Assembly: GCA_044426075.1 (NCBI GenBank)
Contig: JAWXUT010000016.1
Coordinates: 1 to 21,926 of the forward strand
Reading direction: 5' to 3'
Length of the DNA: 21,926 nt
Origin: JAWXUT01 sp044426075
GTDB lineage: Bacteria > Bacillota > Clostridia > Christensenellales > DTU072
The translations under genes were made by a program, and so were the position numbers. The notes beneath the pieces were generated by a model. That model was not told the origin of the DNA. It did no database searches and saw only the letters and a program-made list of their open reading frames with translations. How positions within the stretch are numbered: the stretch's first letter is position 1; the number at the start of each line of letters is the position of its first letter. Of this stretch, positions 10,001-16,979 are shown one piece after another.

Positions 10001-13000
10001 ACTATCGCTTAGTTCTGCAATTGTTTGATTAATTAAATAATCAATTTCAACCTCTTTTTGGTTTATTGTGTAAATGTAGGTTTCATTAAAGCTAACACTA
10101 TAGTCATTGCTTGTGTGTAACACACTTAATGTATATGAACCCGTGTTGCGGCTTGCGTTAACAACTGTTACAACTATGCCACTTAAATCAAAATCATCTT
10201 CATCCTCATTGTTGCCATTTACAAAAGTTACAGTTAGGTCATCTGTGCTAATACTGCCTTCTTTCCCGTCAAATGTTTTGCTTAAATACTCACTATCGAT
10301 GCTAACTACTAACTCTTTTTGTACAATTGTAAGTTTTGCACTAGTAAATATAATGTTGTAGTTTGATACATTGCTATCAGATACAGATATAGTATATGTA
10401 TCCACATATTCACCAGCAATACGCGTTAGCGTGATATCAATATCATCGTAGTTTATTTTAGCAATATTGCCGTCGATATCGTATACTATTGATGTGATAA
10501 CAGCGCCACTACCTTCGCTTCCGCCCATTGCTGAAGCATAGTTGAATGCATAAGTGTAATCTGGGTCTGCATCGCCAAAAACTTTTGTAAGTGGATCAGC
10601 CACAACATATAGGTCGCGCTGTGTTACTGTAACTGTGCCCGAAATATATTCAATATTGTAGTTGGCATTACCCTCATAACTTGGCATTATTGTGTAAGTA
10701 CCTATATCACTATTTAGTTCAAGCCCGCCCATATCATAAGTAATATTACCTAATACCAAATATGAATCGGTTGCAGCAAATGCGTCTGCTGAATTTGTGC
10801 AAGCTTTATCATTATAATAGCTTACAGTTAGCGTTGGCAAGCTATCGCCATAAACCATAATTACGCTTGTTGCTTGCACGTAAATTGTGCGTACAGTAAT
10901 AGTAATAGAAACATATTCTGTTGTGTTTTCTGTTGTGTTGTTAAACAAAATATCGTAATTGGTGTTAGCTAGCTGAACAGTGCCTATTGTAATAGCATAA
11001 GTGCCAACATTGTTGCCAGACTCACGGCTCAACAAACCGCCAAGTGTTTCGCCCTCAACCAAACCGCTCTCAGTTGTGCCTTCTACTTCAGATGTTTTAT
11101 AAGAAATTACGCCTACATCTTCACCATAAGTAACACTCTTTGACTCTGGAGTTAAGATTACTTGCCTTGCTGTAACTGTGTATGCGCCAGAAATATATTT
11201 AATATCGTAGTTATCGCTACTTGCGCCACTAGCAGAAACAATATAAGCGCCCACGTTAGTAGTTCCGTCCATAGTGATAACACTACCACCATTATAGAAT
11301 GTAAAGGTGAATAAAGAAATCACAGTGCCGTCACCGTCTACAATATAGCAATATGTTGTTGTATCACTTGAACCAGTGAACAAACCATTTGTAGCAAAAC
11401 TTTCATAATAAGCAAATGCCCCAACAGTTGCATCCTTATTGCCGTTTTCATCAGCACCATATACTATAATATATAGGGTAGCATTTTCTGCTGAACCATA
11501 GATATTAGTTGCATCTTGCACTTCTACATAAATAACTTTTTTCTCAATAACTAAAGTTTTTGAGCTATCAATGAAGTAGTTATGAACCAAATCGCCATAG
11601 CTATCTGCATTATAAATCACAACAATTATGTATGTGCCCACATCTGTAGGTTGTTCAGTATATTCAGTGTAATCAATATAATTGTCTTTTTCCGCATAAG
11701 GAACATATGCAATTGTAACTAGGCTGCTATCAATAACTTGCATAACTCCACTGTTATAGTAGGTATAGCCAGTTAATGTAACATTTATTTCATATGTTTG
11801 GCCATAAGTATATGTGTATATGCTTGAGGTATCTTTATATGAAGCTGTAATATAGTTTCTGTCATAAACATAAACGTTAAATGACGTTGTTAATCCGCTG
11901 TAAGTAACATAAATAGGCTGAACCTTTGTTGTGCCAGTGAACTCTGTGCTGTTAAATCTAACCGCATTAATATTGAAGTCCGCAGTTGCATTGTTTATTG
12001 ATGCTTCACTAAATGATACAATTTCTTGTGAACCATTGTTGTAGATAAGTGCAATTGAACCCTCGCTCATTGCATCTGCGTCAAACAACTCACCCTCCAT
12101 ATATTTTTGTTTTGGATATGTGTAAATTGCAATTTCAACAAGTTCTTTTGCATTGGTGTATACATCTGTAGTGCAAGTTTCTTTCTCATAGGTTATTGTA
12201 ATCTCGTCTGTAGCGTTAACTTTACTTTCATAACCACTGATATAATCAGCTGACATTGCTATATCTTTAGTAGTGCCATTGTTATAAGTCAATCGCAATA
12301 GAACCAATCCGTCGCTAAAGTCAAAAGCGGTATCTTCTATTATGCTAATGTATTCTGCGCCGTCTGTGTAATAAACCTCAATTCCAGATAATGTTCTTGC
12401 ATTTGTTTTTACATACATATCTAGTATCAATGAACCATAGGTTACCTCAACTGTAATATATGACGCGGATGTTGAAAAACTGTTGTAGTCTTCTGCAATA
12501 GCTATATCGTAGCCTTCTTCAATAAGATAATTTATAGAATATGTGTCAGTGTCAGTGTCGCCATCGCTCATTGTCAATTTAACTTCATACAAGCCAATAG
12601 CAACGCCGTCTTCTGCTGGTGTCGCAGCGGTAATTGCAAGACCTTCTGTTATTGTAATTTCAGGTGCACTTGATGCCCAAGTCATTGATACTATTGTTGC
12701 TGTAACAATTTTAATTGCATAGGTTGCTGCGCACTCTAGTCCAGAAACATCTTTAGTTATTGTTATTGTAACTTCATCAGCCACCACGTTTGCATTAAAA
12801 CCGCTAATTGTGCAATCGGATACAGCAAGTGTTTTTGTTGTGCCATTTGTGTACACTAGGTTCATTTCTAAACCAGTTGTGTCAAGCCCTGATGAGTCAC
12901 CCACAACATACTCTAGTTTTGTTGGATAACTTACAATGTCGATATATGACGCTGTGCTTTCAGATATACTTACATATGCAGCAAAGGTAATTGTATTTGT

Positions 13001-15148
13001 ACTATCGTTTTCTATAAATGTGAAAACAACCTCTCTGTAGTCAGTTTGTAAATTTGATTTATTGTAGTCATTTGACAAGGTGCCAAGTGCAATCAACTCT
13101 TCGTATGATAGTGTAATAGTTAAATTATCTTCATAAGTTAATAAAAATTCTGTATCTGCTAGAGACAAACTGCTACCAGCATAAATGCTTGCAAGGTCAG
13201 CGGAAGTTGCAATTGCACTCAACTCATTGTGAACATCAACGCTAATATATATGCCGTTGTTTACTGGATCGGATATGCCAGAATACGTTACATAAACTTC
13301 ATATGTGCCCACTTCAGCAAAGGTTCTTGTGCCCTCTGCCCAAGCGTCGCAAGTAAATATCCACTCACTGCCAAGGTTTGCAAAGTCAGAAACTAGTTCC
13401 GCATCTTCTTCCCCAACATACTTAATTGTAATTGCAAGTCCGGTTGTGTCAAAATCTTCGCCCAAAATGTATGAAGTCTTTGATACCTCGCTTGAAACAC
13501 CCAAAGCGTCTGTAACCTCTTTTACAATTGTAATGCTTAGTGTAGTTGCAACGCCAGTTGAATAACTATCGCTGTATGTTACAAACAATGTTTGTGTGCC
13601 AACACTGTTGCTGTTGTAACCACTAACCATATCTGCTGTTAGTGCAAATTCAGTTGAACCAGTGCTATCTGTTTTGTAGTTTCCGCTGTTGTAAAGTACG
13701 GAATATGTGATTCCAGTTACATCAAAATCGTGATATCTGTAATAAACAGCATCTGCATTTGGTGTTACTGTAATTGAAGCCACCTCTAGCGCGCTAACTT
13801 CAAATGTGTAATTGCTTGTTGAACCACGATATGTGATTGAAATTGTCTTTTGACCCGCTGTTAAATATGTAACAATGCCGTCTTTTATTGACTCGGTGCT
13901 ATCTACAAGCTTTAACATTGTTGTGTTTAAGTATTGAGGATCCTCACTTGTGCCGTTATTGTATTCAATTATATACTGCCAAGTCAACATATCAATTGCT
14001 GTATCTTGATAATATGCGTCATTTGCTTGAATAATGCTAAAGTTAGAAATGGTTTTTTCTTGCACATAAACTTCTATATCATATGTTGTAGCTAAAGCCA
14101 CGCCGCCACTATAAAAAGTTAATGTAATAGTTTGATATCCAACTGCATCAATATCGTATCCGCTTGCGCTAATTAGTTCGCTGTTGTCACCATAAATGGT
14201 TTCTTTGGTTACGTAATCGTTGTATGTTACTGTTAAAGCCAATGCAGATAAATCAAGCGCTGTGCCAACAAGCTGATCGCCCGCTTCACTTATTGAATCA
14301 ACAGTGTAAACGTCTTTTATTGTGACTTGAACTGCAAATTTTGTTGTGAATCCTTTGTATTCAATTGTAACATATGAATAATTTGATGTTACGCTTGTAT
14401 CCCAAGCAGTAATTGTTAGTCCGCTATATAAATTGCCGTCAGTATCTAACATTGACACTTTATCGTTATAGCCGTTGTCGTAGTTGATTCTAATAACACC
14501 GCCAGTTAAATCTAATAGGTCTGTTGTGTCACCTAAATAGTAAATTGATTTGGTTGGAACTGTGTTTACTTCAATTGATGTAATTGACTTGTTGTCAACA
14601 TTTATTGTAAATGTGCTTGTGCCTACTACGCTGTATCCAGTTAAAATTGCAGTAACTGTTTGTTCACCCATAGTATAAATATCGTATCCACTACACATAT
14701 CTGCTGTTAATGCCACATTCTCGGTTGTGCCGTCAACATATATAATTTCAAAATATCCACCTTCTGTTGAAAAGTTTTGCTCCAACACATAATCTGTTTT
14801 TGTTGGTGCAACAAAGTTGATTTCTTCAATATCGGGTCGGATTACTGTAACAACAAAAGATATCTTTGTGCTATTATATGTAATAGTCAATATCTGATTA
14901 CCCAGCTTGCTATTATCGAAGGTGCTTATCATTGACGAGTCGAGAGCTATTACAGCTTCACTTCCGTCGCCATATTTTACCTCTAATGACGCGCCGTCAA
15001 TATTCAAGCTTTCCCCCAAAACATACGTTGTTTGTGGGCTGGTGTAAAGCGACATACTTGCAACTTCTTTATCTGTGTCGCACGCAACAAGACCCACTGC
15101 AAATACCATAAGCAAGATTAGCACAATCGCTATTAACTTCTTTTTCAT
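4079..15148 (-). CDS. Giant surface lipoprotein with Big_3-like, MBG-like and LamG-like modules
   Basis: A single open frame of 3689 codons. Residues 1-23 are a lipoprotein signal peptide: MKKK, a hydrophobic core, and lipobox LVAC with Cys23, so the mature protein is probably lipid-anchored outside the membrane. Residues about 29-1098 form some 12 Big_3-like Ig modules of 77-102 residues, many with a P-T-K-x-x-Y start, YxxGTTK-type middle and a (Q)TxxxTY strand. Residues about 1099-2772 hold about 14 MBG/YDG-like modules, such as KVFGDADPDYTY (near 1522) and VTYGEDVG (near 1337). One carries a helical insert at about 2030-2165. A further Ig-like module lies at about 2775-2860. Three LamG/concanavalin-like regions follow (about 2918-3110, 3249-3440, 3453-3680). 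No LPXTG, SLH or catalytic domain was seen. The protein is acidic and rich in Thr, Ser, Tyr and Asp. Its role is unknown; adhesion or glycan binding is inferred. The start is fixed by GGAGGTT at 15155-15161. Confidence 0.93.
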   Translation of the reverse strand: MKKKLIAIVLILLMVFAVGLVACDTDKEVASMSLYTSPQTTYVLGESLNIDGASLEVKYGDGSEAVIALDSSMISTFDNSKLGNQILTITYNSTKISFVVTVIRPDIEEINFVAPTKTDYVLEQNFSTEGGYFEIIYVDGTTENVALTADMCSGYDIYTMGEQTVTAILTGYSVVGTSTFTINVDNKSITSIEVNTVPTKSIYYLGDTTDLLDLTGGVIRINYDNGYNDKVSMLDTDGNLYSGLTITAWDTSVTSNYSYVTIEYKGFTTKFAVQVTIKDVYTVDSISEAGDQLVGTALDLSALALTVTYNDYVTKETIYGDNSELISASGYDIDAVGYQTITLTFYSGGVALATTYDIEVYVQEKTISNFSIIQANDAYYQDTAIDMLTWQYIIEYNNGTSEDPQYLNTTMLKLVDSTESIKDGIVTYLTAGQKTISITYRGSTSNYTFEVSALEVASITVTPNADAVYYRYHDFDVTGITYSVLYNSGNYKTDSTGSTEFALTADMVSGYNSNSVGTQTLFVTYSDSYSTGVATTLSITIVKEVTDALGVSSEVSKTSYILGEDFDTTGLAITIKYVGEEDAELVSDFANLGSEWIFTCDAWAEGTRTFAEVGTYEVYVTYSGISDPVNNGIYISVDVHNELSAIATSADLASIYAGSSLSLADTEFLLTYEDNLTITLSYEELIALGTLSNDYNKSNLQTDYREVVFTFIENDSTNTITFAAYVSISESTASYIDIVSYPTKLEYVVGDSSGLDTTGLEMNLVYTNGTTKTLAVSDCTISGFNANVVADEVTITITKDVSGLECAATYAIKIVTATIVSMTWASSAPEITITEGLAITAATPAEDGVAIGLYEVKLTMSDGDTDTDTYSINYLIEEGYDIAIAEDYNSFSTSASYITVEVTYGSLILDMYVKTNARTLSGIEVYYTDGAEYISIIEDTAFDFSDGLVLLRLTYNNGTTKDIAMSADYISGYESKVNATDEITITYEKETCTTDVYTNAKELVEIAIYTYPKQKYMEGELFDADAMSEGSIALIYNNGSQEIVSFSEASINNATADFNINAVRFNSTEFTGTTKVQPIYVTYSGLTTSFNVYVYDRNYITASYKDTSSIYTYTYGQTYEINVTLTGYTYYNSGVMQVIDSSLVTIAYVPYAEKDNYIDYTEYTEQPTDVGTYIIVVIYNADSYGDLVHNYFIDSSKTLVIEKKVIYVEVQDATNIYGSAENATLYIIVYGADENGNKDATVGAFAYYESFATNGLFTGSSDTTTYCYIVDGDGTVISLFTFTFYNGGSVITMDGTTNVGAYIVSASGASSDNYDIKYISGAYTVTARQVILTPESKSVTYGEDVGVISYKTSEVEGTTESGLVEGETLGGLLSRESGNNVGTYAITIGTVQLANTNYDILFNNTTENTTEYVSITITVRTIYVQATSVIMVYGDSLPTLTVSYYNDKACTNSADAFAATDSYLVLGNITYDMGGLELNSDIGTYTIMPSYEGNANYNIEYISGTVTVTQRDLYVVADPLTKVFGDADPDYTYAFNYASAMGGSEGSGAVITSIVYDIDGNIAKINYDDIDITLTRIAGEYVDTYTISVSDSNVSNYNIIFTSAKLTIVQKELVVSIDSEYLSKTFDGKEGSISTDDLTVTFVNGNNEDEDDFDLSGIVVTVVNASRNTGSYTLSVLHTSNDYSVSFNETYIYTINQKEVEIDYLINQTIAELSDSLVIEAGEYSGSYYSITAQVAAGSLQYYYNSDGTIRTDEYGNYVTDTVTITLSLSSILNAGQYTVTPVAIGNTNNNYKLSDTAWQSISVIIAQRELQVELVTDDGGSDYYQVYNGVAVELYEGDFIVNNTIDGENVYVSVTVNPSGTAPSDVLYDDNGNIIGYDIEANEVNNANYTVVMKEEDYKVIITPEYVTISIIESLLTKTYDTFGPTVSGGIIYSSNNLLTSDLLFTFTRNSSDGLDNTAVGSYSVAVSTLSSNYVVSLAESYLYTITQAIVTIKISTEALSKTYDEEAAYIDPSYITLTGNQGTKANMHTFASTDAYDEFSGVMYDLQTLSATLVTELTTLLSYASSMTTDKLSTLQSLLDNIQDGSYAALQKYIITTEHDLISSIFVASNYDSLVALLSNDGTLAALFSSLKTAISYGGDADLAEIYEDIENLYAYALTAAATIDTEDTYIAFVMQVENDDAIDAGTYTFKVVTSDINKKYVVSNSSLTYKILAKAVYIKVFDDTADADSEDSIEAFTMVYGDALTHSFSIKIYEDIYYENEIEISEDDFYATASILNGSYNSYDYLGAGTYSIGITVVKNSANTTYYYVTQDFKVEQKEMTVTVTDEAYEFTYGDSINIANLTKYYSYDADAFVNGDSDSSITEPTSSSYWTLHTTATDYNGDYLKAGEYRLSVTGFTSKNYSLTYVDGSIVVAKKELELITSSVANISDNVLTRTYGEAFVPSYNGFVGDENATEVGLDGSEITTSETGYLADLKTDVTAYSGSYYKVEIALDDDVLLDNYEIVLEGDKDESYYDNVYTYYLNIVAKDMYIVFKDIDGSDSLTATYGEIPDYTISFAGLYTEADDYDELLAYGTTLTKDEDEVYISIDFKRDVNDSGYFGADDNKVIWTDKLTDKFYNYNIKVQAVWYDVTPREITVGLDKDLYTVYDDGVSISLYSFSLYNTSTSESEEGEQYMVFEGGDYSWYNFVIGGSGYADGETMADVFNTYSSDSSYTNDDGETCYYADYTITPIHTLYVSDCEIGTNTVQLTEFSTNDNYKVTGDYVKVVVYGDAASLSQASDNIMLAGDASSVEGMLEDLEITVTYEDGTKDTFSVSTNGEIKLADSSKLSYNTTNINQTITVTYSVEYEIADDMAGSKFYAKYGGGENDITINNTTYSVESWDTSDTNFDDKLSLDIIVRIYSKETISVDTGVDAENLPTTDETAIQYKESAAGSYNYDEINTTVRMVPSADEMTYTLTINSSVKESVAAAGNYTMQFVAVSGASGGTYLYVYTKKDDFSSDTSYDSTAENLFRIYELDFGDIDLFDGFTHKIYVHYDKRLGTVLISIDGVAYYQTLITTTYGEVEEVTNEDKTTTTLNILYAYVAQEASYAGYSVSGGTVWVAKFETNLVGYSDNYATYVRAAAQIENIVFGVADYSSTLPLDIRYLFDTYEPSGEDYIAYYYVDGSDKKACTSNSSESEKEIKFDIGYHTVTMIIYDENSNMVSQATISFYVTANQSLKIYAGSDGSTGTLVGNDNNYYVSQSNVITLGGAGKYNYYTSSAEDVTSVSVSFTFSQVNTSSLSATKITLLKVDEKNYIDLIIAYNGSSYSNNYLCVTIDGTSYTTSNGTSGLDIAWLDGSLYNVSLYLDYITLNDDAYGTRGFQIVITDDGEIVKTITNSDFKYEVGINDENGSTTYTATTLDVGTLSKLTENASTSKATYFYVEDAYLNLYELEYNDSSSIYRNYYNMSDGKMSMGGEAITVASGNEIAIADGNGNPLLSATNSVTYTFAATEFTYGTINMFASQSNSSTTQESRGNGYGLVFTKSTDGTTRLYFQFFSGSTMYAIQNVSTTIDLLDGKEHTITIEVDRSVTNASGGITNFAYNTVTYNKVYITIDGVSLTWWLSDTIERGYWYLPSSANLDYWYNVDEEYTTGTDSTVVSFMPVFTYTSFAFTANDTTDANNTTDDDGTTEVTIELSSMISSI
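8655..9060 (-). other. Alpha-helical insert inside the MBG array of the giant lipoprotein
   Basis: Residues about 2030-2165 break the beta-sandwich pattern. They are rich in Leu, Ala and Asp and contain stretches such as TLQSLLDNIQDGSYAALQKY and LFSSLKTAIS, which read as amphipathic helices. The module resumes with AIDAGTYTFKVVTS. No other module in the protein has such an insert. Boundaries are approximate and the helical reading is from composition and spacing only. Confidence 0.65.
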
Positions 15149-15154
15149 AAAATG

Positions 15155-15161
15155 AACCTCC
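15155..15161 (-). promoter_or_regulatory. Ribosome site of the giant lipoprotein gene
   Basis: GGAGGTT on the minus strand, about six bases before ATG 15148. It supports the start that yields a canonical lipoprotein signal peptide. Confidence 0.8.
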
Positions 15162-15177
15162 GAGAACGGTACAATTT

Positions 15178-15195
15178 AACGCCATTTGTGGCGCT
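15178..15195 (-). promoter_or_regulatory. Leader hairpin in the giant gene's 5' untranslated region
   Basis: A 7-bp stem with loop CAAA in the minus-strand RNA, including one G-U pair that would be a mismatch in the opposite RNA. It lies about 8 bases after the predicted transcription start. There is no U-run before the ribosome site, so it is not a terminator; a role in protecting the 5' end of a very long mRNA is a guess. Confidence 0.45.
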
Positions 15196-15209
15196 TTTTG
15201 ATCCACTCA

Positions 15210-15238
15210 ATTATACCATATACTAAAATAAAATACAA
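15210..15238 (-). promoter_or_regulatory. Sigma-A-type promoter of the giant lipoprotein gene
   Basis: On the minus strand: TTGTAT (15238-15233), a 17-base spacer, then perfect TATAAT (15215-15210), with TG one base upstream of the -10 (extended -10). The predicted start is near 15203, leaving a leader of about 55 bases. This makes the giant gene a separate transcription unit from the cluster upstream. Confidence 0.75.
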
Positions 15239-15451
15239 GACTAAATTTAATTCTTTATTTTAAATTATAATATAATATATATGGAATATTCTTTATAATC
15301 CGCACAAATCAGCCACATATTACCCTTTTTTGTTGATAAATAGGCGGTTATTTGCAGTTCATTTTTTTATGTGGGATTTTGCCATTTTACTATAAAATTA
15401 CTTGGTGGCGTCAATATATCTACCAAGCTAGCTATGTTTAGAACCAAAGCC
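15239..15451. other. Gene-free spacer upstream of the giant gene's promoter
   Basis: Very AT-rich, with no ORF or family resemblance. A weak 6-bp inverted repeat, CTTGGT (15401-15406) with ACCAAG (15422-15427), is the only structure noticed. Nothing here is convincing as an RNA gene. Confidence 0.6.
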
Positions 15452-15492
15452 AAAAAAAAGACCACCTTAAACGCGAGTTTAAAGCAGTCTTT
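15452..15492 (-). terminator. Intrinsic terminator closing the catabolic gene cluster
   Basis: A 16-bp stem (15477-15492 with 15457-15472) around a 4-base loop, followed on the minus strand by a run of eight T. Three of the pairs are G-U wobbles in minus-strand RNA and would be mismatches in plus-strand RNA, so the hairpin is one-directional. It starts 30 bases after the stop codon of the Y1-like gene. Confidence 0.92.
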
Positions 15493-15521
15493 ATAATTTA
15501 AATTATGATTGATTAATCCGA

Positions 15522-16928
15522 TTAAGCGATATTCAATTTAATTTTTGCACTGATTGGAGTTAGCATATATTTATTGCAAACTTCGTCAATAACTTCATTT
15601 TCTAGCACCATATTTTCTGAAGATAAACCGATTGATTCAACTATGTATTTGTAGCCATAGCCCTTGCGCTCGTTAACTAACACAATAGCAGAAACTAGTA
15701 TGCCGTTGTCAAGCACAACATCACCCAAAGAGCGTCTTGTTGCACGTGCAGACAAGCGTTTATCTATCATTTGAATATAAACCATTTCAGTTAAAACATC
15801 GTATTTTGCCTCGTCTGTTTTTAATGAACGTAGTAGGATTTCATTGATATCATATCCATAAATCTCACGCATATCAAGCGCAACTAGTGCAAAATCAACT
15901 CTGCTCATATTGTCTGTTGAAAGCAAGCCAAAATTGTACATTGAACTCTCAAAATGTGAAGAATATTTGGGCTTTTCTTGCTCAAATCTGCCCTTAATCT
16001 GTACATTATTTAGTGGATTGTTTTGCGCACTAACTAAGTGTTCTTGCACCTTGCTTGCACCAATAAAAGCGCATTTTTTGCCAGAAGAACTCAAGTTTGT
16101 GTTGATGTACATTGCTATTAAATTTAGCACAGACTCATTGCCTACAATGTCACTTGAAGAAAATTGTTGCGCCTCCATTTGTGGCACACCAGCTAAATAT
16201 GGTTGCGCGTTAACCCTAGCAATACTGTTGAAAATTTGTTCTGGAACAACGCTAGCAACTAGTGATCTTCTTGTGAAAATTTCTACTAAATTAGTGCCAT
16301 TTTGCTTGTTATAGTAGCTAAGATAGCTATCAGCAAGGGTTTTTATCATCATAGAAACACTCTTTTTGTGCTTATCAAAATTGCATACTGTAAGATAAGC
16401 GCCGTTGTGAGTTATGCTATGCGCAAGCACCCTAAATGGCATAGTTTTGCAAGCACTGTTTATTAGCGCTACAAAATATTTTTTAGCCTCTATATTAGGG
16501 AACGCCAATCTGCCCTTTGCGCCTTTAAGTGCTACTGTGTATGCGCGAGCAATTGTGCTGTTGCAAGCAGTAATTTTCTTTCTGCCTTTTTTAACCTTAA
16601 CGGCACAAGGCATTAAGCATTCCGCCCCAAACGCCTCTCTGTTAATGCTGTTAAACACTGCCATAATATCTGTTTCGCTGTATTTTGCGTGTGCGGCTAA
16701 CTTGATATCAATATCAATAGTTATAGCACGTGGGTCGTGAGACAACACCCTCTTTTCATACTGCACCGAAACCAAGTCAATATAAGCATAGCTTGAAGAT
16801 AACACTTTTATTGCACTGCACATAAACTCAAACTTATCACACTTGTTAACCTTGTTTGCATCAACAACAGTTGACATCAGCACTCTGTAATAAGTTTCTT
16901 TCATCTTGTACTTTTTATCTTTTTTCAT
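15522..16928 (-). CDS. Y1 (REP-associated) transposase-like protein with lost catalytic residues
   Basis: A 468-residue protein of unknown role. Residues about 124-248 align by eye with Y1 transposases of the RAYT type: ARAYTVALKG matches the usual IYHVMLRG start, MIKTLADSYLSYYNKQNG (194-211) matches the MKxxxxSYxxYYNKKxG helix, and IFNSIARVNAQPYLAGV matches LLxxIRYIHxNPVxAG without gaps. In this alignment the two HUH histidines are Gly176 and Tyr178, and the catalytic tyrosine is Arg238, so strand cleavage is not expected. An N-terminal extension of about 120 residues and a C-terminal part of about 220 residues are unassigned; the latter may contain a helix-turn-helix near 380-402. Start: AGGAG five bases before the ATG. 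It lies 51 bases after the symporter gene with no promoter or terminator between, so it is probably the last gene of that operon. Confidence 0.7.
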   Translation of the reverse strand: MKKDKKYKMKETYYRVLMSTVVDANKVNKCDKFEFMCSAIKVLSSSYAYIDLVSVQYEKRVLSHDPRAITIDIDIKLAAHAKYSETDIMAVFNSINREAFGAECLMPCAVKVKKGRKKITACNSTIARAYTVALKGAKGRLAFPNIEAKKYFVALINSACKTMPFRVLAHSITHNGAYLTVCNFDKHKKSVSMMIKTLADSYLSYYNKQNGTNLVEIFTRRSLVASVVPEQIFNSIARVNAQPYLAGVPQMEAQQFSSSDIVGNESVLNLIAMYINTNLSSSGKKCAFIGASKVQEHLVSAQNNPLNNVQIKGRFEQEKPKYSSHFESSMYNFGLLSTDNMSRVDFALVALDMREIYGYDINEILLRSLKTDEAKYDVLTEMVYIQMIDKRLSARATRRSLGDVVLDNGILVSAIVLVNERKGYGYKYIVESIGLSSENMVLENEVIDEVCNKYMLTPISAKIKLNIA

Positions 16929-16979
16929 AAAATCTCCTTGCCTAACGGCACCCTACCTTGGGAATTTATAATTGATTTC

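Noticed and set aside
15401..15427. CTTGGT/ACCAAG inverted repeat as an RNA element or operator
   Set aside because: The stem is only six base pairs with a 15-base gap in AT-rich DNA, which is easily expected by chance.
15910..16314. Plus-strand open frame of 134 codons opposite the Y1-like gene
   Set aside because: It is Cys/Leu/Ser-rich without a ribosome site or promoter; the minus-strand frame has the operon position, ribosome site, terminator and family resemblance.
15522..16928. Active IS200/IS605 or RAYT insertion element
   Set aside because: The HUH and Tyr positions are replaced, no terminal hairpins flank the gene, and it sits in line with the operon and its terminator.
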